This document shows positions 1 to 5,462 of a stretch of 9,943 nucleotides of DNA, one piece after another. The translations under genes were made by a program, and so were the position numbers. The DNA comes from Bacteroidetes bacterium SW_11_45_7 (GTDB lineage Bacteria; Bacteroidota; Bacteroidia; Chitinophagales; SW-11-45-7). The stretch covers positions 1,301 to 11,243 of the forward strand of contig PXTV01000045.1 in the NCBI GenBank assembly GCA_003022985.1, given 5' to 3'. The notes under the pieces are model-generated. The model had not been told where the DNA came from, did not search any database, and saw only the letters and a program-made list of their open reading frames with translations. The first letter of the stretch is position 1, and the number at the start of each line of letters is the position of its first letter.

Positions 1-1376
<1,376 letters not shown>

Positions 1377-1378
1377 TC

Positions 1379-1407
1379 AGGGCAGTCTGATGTCCGCTTG
1401 TGCCAGG
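1379..1407 (+). repeat. Short dispersed repeat, copy 1
   Basis: This 29-base stretch begins AGGGCAGTC and ends CTTGTGCCAGG. It matches 1532-1560 at 25 of 29 positions. The core TGTCC-G-CTTGTGCCAG recurs, modified, at 2159-2186 and 3914-3938. All four copies share orientation and are noncoding or overlie gene relics. The flanking stretch 1408-1533 shows no recognisable gene. Confidence 0.7.
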
Positions 1408-1517
1408 TATCATTACAATTCGTGGAGAGAAGGCCGAGGAAAAAGGGCTTATCGTTAGACCTGTAAAGAAACTACTGCAATCCTGACGCAAGCCTGCCTG
1501 AAGCCCGCCTGGCCTCG

Positions 1518-1534
1518 CCTCGCCTAAGGCGAGG
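1518..1534. repeat. Small GC-rich hairpin abutting repeat copy 2
   Basis: CCTCGCC (1518-1524) and GGCGAGG (1528-1534) form a perfect 7-bp stem around a TAA loop. The right arm runs directly into the AGGGCAGTC start of dispersed repeat copy 2, and the sequence to the left is rich in degenerate GCCTG/GCCTC units. It resembles REP-type repetitive hairpins. No U-tract follows on either strand, so it is not an obvious terminator. Confidence 0.5.
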
Positions 1535-1566
1535 GCAGTCAGGTATCCACTTGTGCCAGGAAGGTG
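1532..1566 (+). repeat. Short dispersed repeat, copy 2
   Basis: AGGGCAGTCAGGTATCC followed by ACTTGTGCCAGGAAGGTGG. The first 29 bases align with copy 1 (25 of 29), and the right end (CTTGTGCCAGKAAGGTG) extends the match to copy 3. It lies 12 bases beyond the stop codon of the DUF2442 relic. Confidence 0.7.
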
Positions 1567-1577
1567 GCATAAATAGG

Positions 1578-1742
1578 CTACCCAGCTGTTTTGCTTGTTT
1601 GCGACAACTCGTGCAGAAATTCAGGGGCAAAATCCGCTCCATTTTCCCATTCTATCGTCCAGGGGTTGAGATGAAAGTTTTGGAAAACCTCCTTGTCCTT
1701 GAGTGGCTCGAAGACTTCACCCCATAAATGTTTGTTTATGAA
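1578..1742 (-). pseudogene. DUF2442 protein relic (C-terminal part only)
   Basis: On the minus strand the frame from 1742 reads FINKHLWGEVFEPLKDKEVF, then TIEWENGADFAPEFLHEL, ending with TAG at 1578-1580. The pattern (GVF.PLKD..VF, then TIEW.NGAD.APE.L) is characteristic of DUF2442, a small family often encoded next to DUF4160 and suspected to be the antitoxin-like partner. Roughly the first 25-30 residues of a normal DUF2442 protein are absent. The recognisable part starts at the last codons of the adjoining DUF4160 relic, with no start codon, so the two genes appear fused by a deletion. The family call rests on motif recall, not a search. Confidence 0.75.
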
Positions 1743-1994
1743 AGTGGACTTATTTTCTTTAACGGTTTCCGTTGTTCATTAAGTTTCCAGTTTTCCATTC
1801 AGGTCGTCATAATGTAAGTCCATTCACTCATAGACCAGTTTTTAGGCACGCTTTGGCATACTGCCTGTTACTGTTCCATCGTAAATGTTGATGACAGCTT
1901 CGTGCTCTTGGTATTTGACATGTATGTGAGGAGGATTATGATCACCAAAGAACATATAGATGATGATGCCGTAAAATCGAGAAATCTCTGGCAT
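1736..1994 (-). pseudogene. DUF4160 protein relic with two nonsense codons and a frameshift
   Basis: From ATG at 1994 the minus strand reads MPEISRFYGIIIYMFFGDHN, then PPHIHVKYQEHEAVINIYDG and SMPKRA. The MPEI.RF.G..IYMFFGDH.PPHIHV signature is diagnostic of DUF4160, small proteins usually paired with DUF2442 and thought to form a TA-like module. The gene is clearly dead. TAA at 1842-1844 replaces the expected Leu of ALKLVYEW, and TGA at 1824-1826 replaces the Trp. An extra base near 1799 moves the rest (MENWKLNEQRKPLKKISPLS, stop at 1736) to another frame. Correcting these three changes restores a protein of about 85 residues, the usual family length. The function of DUF4160 is not established. 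Confidence 0.88.
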
Positions 1995-2029
1995 TGCTTC
2001 TCTATTGAAGGAGGCAATATAAGAAGTAT

Positions 2030-2139
2030 TTGGGAATTATGTATTTAATGAGTCTTTGGCATTTATGTAGGGGCGTTCCGAATCGCAAATTCGGAACGGT
2101 GAGTCGCCCATTGTGCCTCTTCAAATACATAATTCCCAA
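2030..2139. repeat. 110-bp nested palindrome (17-bp perfect terminal inverted repeats around a 10-bp hairpin)
   Basis: The outer arms 2030-2046 (TTGGGAATTATGTATTT) and 2123-2139 are perfect reverse complements over 17 bases. At the centre CGTTCCGAAT (2074-2083) and ATTCGGAACG (2089-2098) form a perfect 10-bp stem with a CGCAA loop. The intervening parts pair only imperfectly (GGGCG 2071-2075 could also pair with CGCCC 2106-2110). There is no transposase and no convincing ORF. It could be a MITE-like element, a REP-type repeat or a structured RNA. It sits between the DUF4160 relic and the truncated hepT stub. Confidence 0.8.
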
Positions 2140-2215
2140 GTATTTTATACATTATTTTGGTATCGCCAGCTTGTGCCAGTAAGGTGAGAATGGCTTTCTC
2201 GCTTCGCTTAGACAT
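2063..2215 (-). pseudogene. Truncated HepT-like (HEPN, DUF86-type) toxin stub downstream of mntA
   Basis: An ATG at 2213-2215 overlaps the mntA stop (TATGTCTAA), the usual coupling of mntA to hepT. It opens MSKRSEKAILT, which resembles the start of HEPN-domain HepT/DUF86 proteins. Recognisable similarity ends after about 11 codons, exactly where dispersed repeat copy 3 begins. The frame then passes through the repeat and the nested palindrome to a stop at 2063, giving a 50-residue reading frame whose remainder resembles no HEPN protein. The Rx4-6H RNase motif of HepT is absent, so it cannot be an active toxin. The identification rests on a short match and on position, so confidence is moderate. 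Confidence 0.55.
2159..2186 (+). repeat. Short dispersed repeat, copy 3
   Basis: GGTATCGCCAG followed by CTTGTGCCAGTAAGGTG. It aligns with 1543-1566, with a two-base insertion after GGTATC and CTTGTGCCAGKAAGGTG shared at the right end. It lies precisely where hepT homology stops, suggesting it marks an insertion or deletion breakpoint. Confidence 0.65.
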
Positions 2216-2501
2216 ATTCCATGTCTTCTTCAACAAATTCCCAATAGTATGATTTCAGCGCTCGTTTGGAAACCAGGTCCACGCTTCTGCCAAGGATGTT
2301 GGCGAGTTCTTGTTCCAGATCAAAGAACTCCCGGCTAATGTCGCCATTGAACTCAACGAGGATGTCGATGTCGCTTTCGGCAGGATTGAAGTCGTTTCGT
2401 GTCACCGAACCAAACAGCGCCAGGCGTTCAATGGGGTAACGCTTTTTCAGCTCGGGCAGGTGCCGGGCTAAAGTTGCCTTGATGTCGGCTGGGGTGCTCA
2501 T
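2208..2501 (-). CDS. mntA: MntA-type minimal nucleotidyltransferase antitoxin
   Basis: A 97-residue protein with the nucleotidyltransferase signature GSVTRNDFNPAESDIDILVE at about 31-50: the GS pair at 31-32 and the catalytic SDID aspartates at 44 and 46. In characterised HEPN/MNT systems the MNT protein neutralises the HEPN RNase HepT, in some cases by AMPylating it. Length and motif fit an intact MNT protein. The partner that should follow is only a stub (2063-2215), so this looks like an orphan antitoxin outliving its toxin. A TACATTTG element at 2515-2522 lies 13 bases before the ATG. The nucleotidyltransferase call is firm; the antitoxin role is inferred from family and context. Confidence 0.88.
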   Translation of the reverse strand: MSTPADIKATLARHLPELKKRYPIERLALFGSVTRNDFNPAESDIDILVEFNGDISREFFDLEQELANILGRSVDLVSKRALKSYYWEFVEEDMEYV

Positions 2502-2514
2502 GGTAGCTTTGAAT

Positions 2515-2522
2515 CAAATGTA
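2515..2522 (-). promoter_or_regulatory. Candidate -7 element of mntA (TACATTTG)
   Basis: The minus strand reads TACATTTG, an exact TAnnTTTG match, 13 bases upstream of the mntA start. No correctly spaced -33 TTTG is present; the nearest is ATTG about 23 bases away. Confidence 0.4.
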
Positions 2523-2553
2523 GAAAATTCCGGGAGAATCGGCCTCAATCCCT

Positions 2554-2593
2554 GTGATCGTGAGATCACCTGCATCTGCACTGCATTCTGCAT
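2554..2593. promoter_or_regulatory. Possible operator region between divergent mntA and the relE/parE-type TA operon
   Basis: A 6-bp inverted repeat (GTGATC 2554-2559, GATCAC 2564-2569, 4-base spacer) is followed by four CTGCA units at 2570, 2576, 2581 and 2589. The stretch lies in the 162-bp gap between the divergent starts at 2501 and 2664, where TA autoregulation would act. Function is speculative. Confidence 0.25.
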
Positions 2594-2645
2594 TGAAACG
2601 ATTTTTATTGAATTCCGTTGAAATTTTTGCTAGATTCAGTGGTAC

Positions 2646-2662
2646 AATCAATAGGAATCAAT
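2646..2662 (+). promoter_or_regulatory. AATCAAT direct repeat and AGGA ribosome site before the TA operon
   Basis: AATCAAT occurs at 2646-2652 and 2656-2662, ten bases apart (one helical turn), directly before the ATG at 2664. An AGGA at 2653-2656, seven bases before the start, could be a Shine-Dalgarno site. The repeat may be an autoregulatory half-site pair, but nothing else supports this. Confidence 0.3.
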
Positions 2663-2663
2663 C

Positions 2664-2861
2664 ATGATCGACCAGGTTGAAAAAGCCATTCAGCAAATCC
2701 GGAGCCTTCCGCCTGAGCAGCAGCGCGAGATTGCAGAACTGATCCAGGCCGAAATTCAATGGGAGAGCACACTTAGTCATTCACAGGATGAACTTGCCAA
2801 ATTGGCTAAGGAAGCGAAAGACGAACATGAGCAAGGCAAAACCTCCGACAAGCCATGGTGA
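2664..2861 (+). CDS. Antitoxin of a RelE/ParE-type TA pair
   Basis: A small acidic 65-residue protein: MIDQVEKAIQQIRSLPPEQQ at the N-terminus, then a charged C-terminus ending EHEQGKTSDKPW. The opening matches a common family of ParE/RelE-associated antitoxins, in which an N-terminal helical part (LPPEQQREIAELI) is followed by a flexible tail with DELAKLAKEA, expected to wrap the toxin. The stop overlaps the toxin start by 7 bases, so the two are translationally coupled. An AGGA seven bases upstream and the direct repeat at 2646-2662 support the start. It is expected to bind the toxin and repress its own promoter, by family analogy. It is the only plus-strand operon recognised here. Confidence 0.8.
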   Translation: MIDQVEKAIQQIRSLPPEQQREIAELIQAEIQWESTLSHSQDELAKLAKEAKDEHEQGKTSDKPW

Positions 2862-3130
2862 GCCGGTCTGTGACTACAGATCGCTTTCGAAAAGCATTTG
2901 CCAAACTTCCCTCACACGTTCAGGAAAAAGCCCGTAGCACTTACCGGCTTTGGCGTGAAGATCCGCAACATCCCAGCTTACAATTCAAGCAGGTACACGC
3001 TTCAGAACCGATTTATTCAGTTAGGATCGGGCTCGGGTACAGAGCGCTTGGCGTACTTCAAAACGATAGGATGATCTGGTTTTGGATCGGCTCGCATGAA
3101 TCCTATAATGAGATGATAAAGCGGCTGTAA
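2855..3130 (+). CDS. RelE/ParE superfamily toxin
   Basis: A 91-residue protein beginning MVSRSVTTDRFRKAFAKLPS, with FRKAFAKLP at the N-terminal helix, DPQHPSLQFKQVH at about 36-48, the beta-strand block IYSVRIGLGYRALGV at about 53-67, and MIWFWIGSHESYNEMI near the end. This is the full layout of the compact RelE/ParE fold, at normal length and without internal stops. Members act either as mRNA interferases or as gyrase poisons, and the sequence does not say which. It starts inside the last codons of its antitoxin. Its 3' end meets the convergent hicA relic, whose C-terminal codons are lost at this point. It is the one TA pair in the tract that appears functional. Confidence 0.88.
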   Translation: MVSRSVTTDRFRKAFAKLPSHVQEKARSTYRLWREDPQHPSLQFKQVHASEPIYSVRIGLGYRALGVLQNDRMIWFWIGSHESYNEMIKRL

Positions 3131-3263
3131 GGTTGGCTGTTTGTTCGATTGAGCTATGATTTTTACCCGTTTTTCGAATTCGTACAATGTCGTGATTACT
3201 GCCGTGACGGTGTAGGTAACAGTTCCGGCTATTCAGATACCCGATGAACTGCTTTCGTTTCAT
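3128..3263 (-). pseudogene. hicA: HicA toxin relic (C-terminus lost)
   Basis: From ATG at 3263 the minus strand reads MKRKQFIGYLNSRNCYLHRH, then GSNHDIVRIRKTGKNHSSIE. The HicA pattern MKR.(E/Q)(L/F)I..L...C.L.R.G.NH.I, then KTGK..S, is clear, with the catalytic histidine of GSNHDI at residue 24. HicA is a small double-stranded-RNA-binding-fold mRNA interferase of about 60 residues. Here the sequence after KTGKNHSSI lacks the usual VPRH block and the C-terminal helix, and the frame continues antisense through the neighbouring toxin gene. The start overlaps the hicB stop (ATGA), the normal hicB-hicA arrangement. Probably inactive. Confidence 0.8.
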
Positions 3264-3465
3264 TCCAGCTCACATTGAAAGGCCTCCTCGGCAACCAGCT
3301 CATGAGAAGAAATCTACTCTGATCGCACATCTTCCAGGTAAAGTGATAGCACGTCTTAAATGTTGGTTTTTAACTTTTGTTGATCGGTGTGACTTCCGGG
3401 ATTTTCTTGAGTTGGCCGAGCAGGAAGCCGTCTTCTCCTTTTGTGATCACTAACGTCAGTTTCAT
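3260..3465 (-). pseudogene. hicB: HicB antitoxin relic (frameshift and nonsense codons)
   Basis: From ATG at 3465 the minus strand reads MKLTLVITKGEDGFLLGQLK, then KIPEVTP, the N-terminal half of a Bacteroidota-type HicB, which neutralises HicA. That frame ends at TAA 3370-3372. In another frame the rest is recognisable: LKTNI, a stop at 3356-3358, DVLSLYLEDVRSE, a stop at 3314-3316, then HELVAEEAFQCELE and the terminal TGA at 3260-3262. A few codons after PEVT also seem missing. With one frameshift and two nonsense codons the antitoxin is dead, which fits with hicA having decayed too. Confidence 0.8.
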
Positions 3466-3520
3466 AATGCTTTTTGGTAACTAACCAGGTTAAGGAAGTT
3501 TTGGTTTTTGGGAGCTTGGT

Positions 3521-3583
3521 TTAGAGAGTGGCTTTTAGCAATGTATCCATCACGTTTGTGTCAATCAAATATCTCTTTGTCAT
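3521..3583 (-). pseudogene. PIN-domain (VapC-like) toxin stub
   Basis: An ATG at 3581-3583 overlaps the stop of the antitoxin-like relic (ATGA). The frame reads MTKRYLIDTNVMDTLLKATL and then stops at 3521. (R/K)YL(I/L)DTNV is the first strand of PIN domains and includes the first catalytic Asp of VapC-type RNases. Only 20 codons remain of an expected 120-140, and nothing PIN-like is recognisable between 3466 and 3520. The motif is short, but the coupling to an antitoxin-like gene makes the call reasonable. Confidence 0.65.
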
Positions 3584-3791
3584 TCACTTCTCATTTCTTG
3601 AAGTTCCTTGTCCATTTGCTCCGCTTGTTCATTGGTTAAGCTGCCGGCCAGCGTTTCGGACATGTTCGTTTTTGGACTGGGCGTTTTTTCATCCAACACT
3701 TTGATCAGTTGAAGGTCTTCCAGTTCTTCCAGCAACTTCATGGCTTTGTCGTTCAAGACCTTGATATTGACAGTTGTATTCTTTATCGCAT
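3580..3791 (-). pseudogene. Antitoxin-like relic preceding the PIN stub
   Basis: The minus strand reads NTTVNIKVLNDKAMKLLEEL, then EDLQLIKVLDEK, and ends in EQAEQMDKELQEMRSE with TGA at 3580-3582. This short amphipathic, charged protein ends overlapping a PIN-toxin ATG, as antitoxins of VapBC-type pairs in Bacteroidota do. The only nearby ATG (3789-3791) is 11 bases from the coding frame's NTT codon, so one base has apparently been lost in codons 3-4. A TATTTTTG element lies upstream at 3809-3816. Family assignment is tentative. Confidence 0.55.
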
Positions 3792-3808
3792 TCTTTTATT
3801 AGAATCTA

Positions 3809-3816
3809 CAAAAATA
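3809..3816 (-). promoter_or_regulatory. Candidate -7 element of the antitoxin/PIN relic (TATTTTTG)
   Basis: The minus strand TATTTTTG fits TAnnTTTG and lies 17 bases before the presumed ATG at 3791. The region is A/T-rich, so a chance match is quite possible. Confidence 0.3.
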
Positions 3817-3908
3817 AAAAGCCAAAGATTCATTCTCGACTGGAAAAAGGATCAAGTGTCCCTATCAGGGTACTACGGACAGAAGCAGGAAGCCGTTTTG
3901 CTTCATTA

Positions 3909-3938
3909 CTGGCGCAGGTGTCCCCCTGTGCCAGCAAG
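3909..3938 (+). repeat. Short dispersed repeat, copy 4, embedded in a hairpin
   Basis: CAGGTGTCC-CCCTGTGCCAGCAAG (3915-3938) is a diverged copy of the repeat at 1379, 1532 and 2159. Here CTGGCGCAGG (3909-3918) can pair with CCTGTGCCAG (3925-3934) in a 10-bp stem containing one G-T pair, with a 6-base loop. It is the only gene-like or structured signal seen in 3817-3996 and lies just beyond the 3' end of the pterin dehydratase gene. Confidence 0.55.
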
Positions 3939-3996
3939 TAGAACGAAATCGGTCATAAACAACACAACAAACCAGCAGATGATACTTCACCATGCC

Positions 3997-4230
3997 CTAT
4001 TCCCCCGCCAGCCGGTCGATCTCATTAGCCAGATCGTGGTCCTTCTGGGTTACTTTCCCCTCATCATGGGTGGTAAGTTCAATTTTGACAGTGTTGTAGG
4101 CATTGCTCCAATCGGGATGGTGGTCCATCTTTTCAGCAGCTAAAGCCACGCTGCTCATGAAGCCAAATGCTTCTTTGAAGTCCTTGAACTTGAAAGTGCG
4201 CTTGAGTTTATTATCTTCTTCTTGCCACAT
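3997..4230 (-). CDS. Pterin-4a-carbinolamine dehydratase (PhhB/DCoH family)
   Basis: A 77-residue protein of the 4a-hydroxytetrahydrobiopterin dehydratase family, which dehydrates 4a-carbinolamine pterin so that tetrahydropterin can be recycled after aromatic amino acid hydroxylation. The motif is complete: [17 protein letters not shown] (about 9-25), [17 protein letters not shown] (about 32-48) with the active-site HHP, and [13 protein letters not shown] (about 52-64) with the third histidine. I chose ATG at 4230 because the protein then starts MWQEEDN, typical of the short Bacteroidota form. The 24 codons upstream look noncoding. It stands alone, with TA relics downstream and the M42 gene 143 bp upstream. 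The family is certain; the substrate in this organism is inferred. Confidence 0.96.
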   Translation of the reverse strand: MWQEEDNKLKRTFKFKDFKEAFGFMSSVALAAEKMDHHPDWSNAYNTVKIELTTHDEGKVTQKDHDLANEIDRLAGE

Positions 4231-4373
4231 GGTAATCGATTTAAAATTTAAGATGTAAGATTCCTTCACCACCAACAATGTTATTAAATTTTGTACCAAC
4301 AAAGGAAGGGTAGTGGCGGTGAATCCAAAAACATGAGAGTCATGACATCACTTCGAGTGGCGCTATGACGAAG

Positions 4374-5384
4374 TCAAAAGCTCCAATCGTATTTGTCAAG
4401 AGACGTAATACAAGAACTGAGCAGGTCGATGGAAGCACGGATATCGTCTTTGTTAGCCATCTCAATGACCTGGTGCATGTTCCGCGTGGGGATGGATACA
4501 GCACCTGCTATCACCCCTTCCTTGACCATACGTTGAATGCCGCCTGTGTCGGTGCCACCGGCCGTCAGGATTTCCGGCTGCCATTTGATGTCGTTGTCTT
4601 TGGCTGTTGCCTTCATGAAATCGATCATGCGGTAGTCGGCAATGGCTGAAGCGTCCATGATTTTAATGCCAACCCCCTCACCGAGCTTGGTGATCTCTTC
4701 ATCGGGCTTGGCGCCAGGCGTGTCAAACGCGATGGTTGTGTCAAGACCGAAGGCGAAATTGGGGTTGATCGTGTGGCCAGCTACCTGTGCTCCTCGCAGC
4801 CCTACTTCCTCTTGTACGGTAAAGACCCCGTAAAAATCGTACTGGATGTCTTGGTCTTTCAGCTCGCGGAGCGTTTCCAGGAGCACATAAACAGAAATTC
4901 TGTTGTCGATGGATTTGCTGTTGACGTTATTGCCCATTTCGATCAGCTCGCGCTCACGGGTAACAGGGTTGCCGATTTCAACATATTGTTCCACCTCCTC
5001 TTTGCTCATGCCCAGATCGATGAAGAAATCGGATGTTTTGGGAAGCTGTTTCCTTTCCTCGGCTGTCATAACGTGAATGGGCTTGGTGCCCATCACACCT
5101 ACCAGGTCTTCCTTGCCGTGAACGATAACGCGCTGAGCAGTTAGTGTTTTGGGATCGAACCCTCCGAGTGTGTGAAATTTCAGAAAGCCATTATCATCGA
5201 TGTGTTTGACACTTTGGTCGCCACTGCCTTTTTTCAGCGCAGTTACATTACCCATATTATCGATGGATACATCATCGGCAATGCCCTCCAGCTCATTAAG
5301 GACTAAATTGCGAATGCGTTTTTCATGGCCTGTCGCGCCAGGTGTATCGACAATGTTTTTCAGTAAGTTGATATTCACGCTCAT
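4374..5384 (-). CDS. M42-family metallopeptidase lacking its first metal-binding motif
   Basis: A 336-residue M42 (glutamyl aminopeptidase/endoglucanase-like) protein. These are cytosolic dinuclear-metal aminopeptidases that form large tetrahedral assemblies. Recognisable blocks in order: TPGATGHEKRIR (about 14-25), HIDDNGFLKFHTLGGFDP (about 61-78), VHGKEDLVGVMGTKPIH, SKSIDNRISVYVLLETL with a metal-ligand Asp, VQEEVGLRGAQVAG with the catalytic Glu pair, FGLDTTIAFDTPG, and a C-terminal RNMHQVIEM with the last ligand His. Between V59 and K60 the expected MLAAHMDEIGFIV-like block is missing, in frame. It carries a metal-ligand His and a catalytic Asp, so the enzyme as read should be inactive. 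A TATCTTTG element lies at 5416-5423. The family call is firm; whether the deletion is genuine is unknown. Confidence 0.92.
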   Translation of the reverse strand: MSVNINLLKNIVDTPGATGHEKRIRNLVLNELEGIADDVSIDNMGNVTALKKGSGDQSVKHIDDNGFLKFHTLGGFDPKTLTAQRVIVHGKEDLVGVMGTKPIHVMTAEERKQLPKTSDFFIDLGMSKEEVEQYVEIGNPVTRERELIEMGNNVNSKSIDNRISVYVLLETLRELKDQDIQYDFYGVFTVQEEVGLRGAQVAGHTINPNFAFGLDTTIAFDTPGAKPDEEITKLGEGVGIKIMDASAIADYRMIDFMKATAKDNDIKWQPEILTAGGTDTGGIQRMVKEGVIAGAVSIPTRNMHQVIEMANKDDIRASIDLLSSCITSLDKYDWSF

Positions 5385-5415
5385 GTCTGAATGAGTTTTG
5401 GTCTTTAGGATAGGA

Positions 5416-5423
5416 CAAAGATA
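5416..5423 (-). promoter_or_regulatory. Candidate -7 element of the M42 gene (TATCTTTG)
   Basis: TATCTTTG on the minus strand is an exact TAnnTTTG match 31 bases before the ATG, allowing a leader of roughly 25 bases. The -33 position holds only a partial match. This is the most plausible promoter element in the window. Confidence 0.5.
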
Positions 5424-5462
5424 GAAATATCCTGCGAGGGGAACGTTTCTCCTTTTAAGCGA

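Noticed and set aside
1409..1486. Plus-strand open stretch reading IITIRGEKAEEKGLIVRPVK before a stop
   Set aside because: It looks protein-like and could be the tail of another antitoxin relic, but it has no start codon, is only 25 codons long and matches no family I can name.
3709..4143. 144-codon plus-strand open frame
   Set aside because: It runs antisense through the antitoxin relic, repeat copy 4 and the pterin dehydratase gene, and its product resembles nothing known.
4350..4374. Inverted repeat ACTTCG/CGAAGT at the 3' end of the M42 gene as a terminator
   Set aside because: Only a 6-bp stem with a 13-base loop overlapping the stop codon, and no U-tract downstream.
4773..5144. 123-codon plus-strand open frame
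   Set aside because: Antisense shadow of the M42 peptidase gene.
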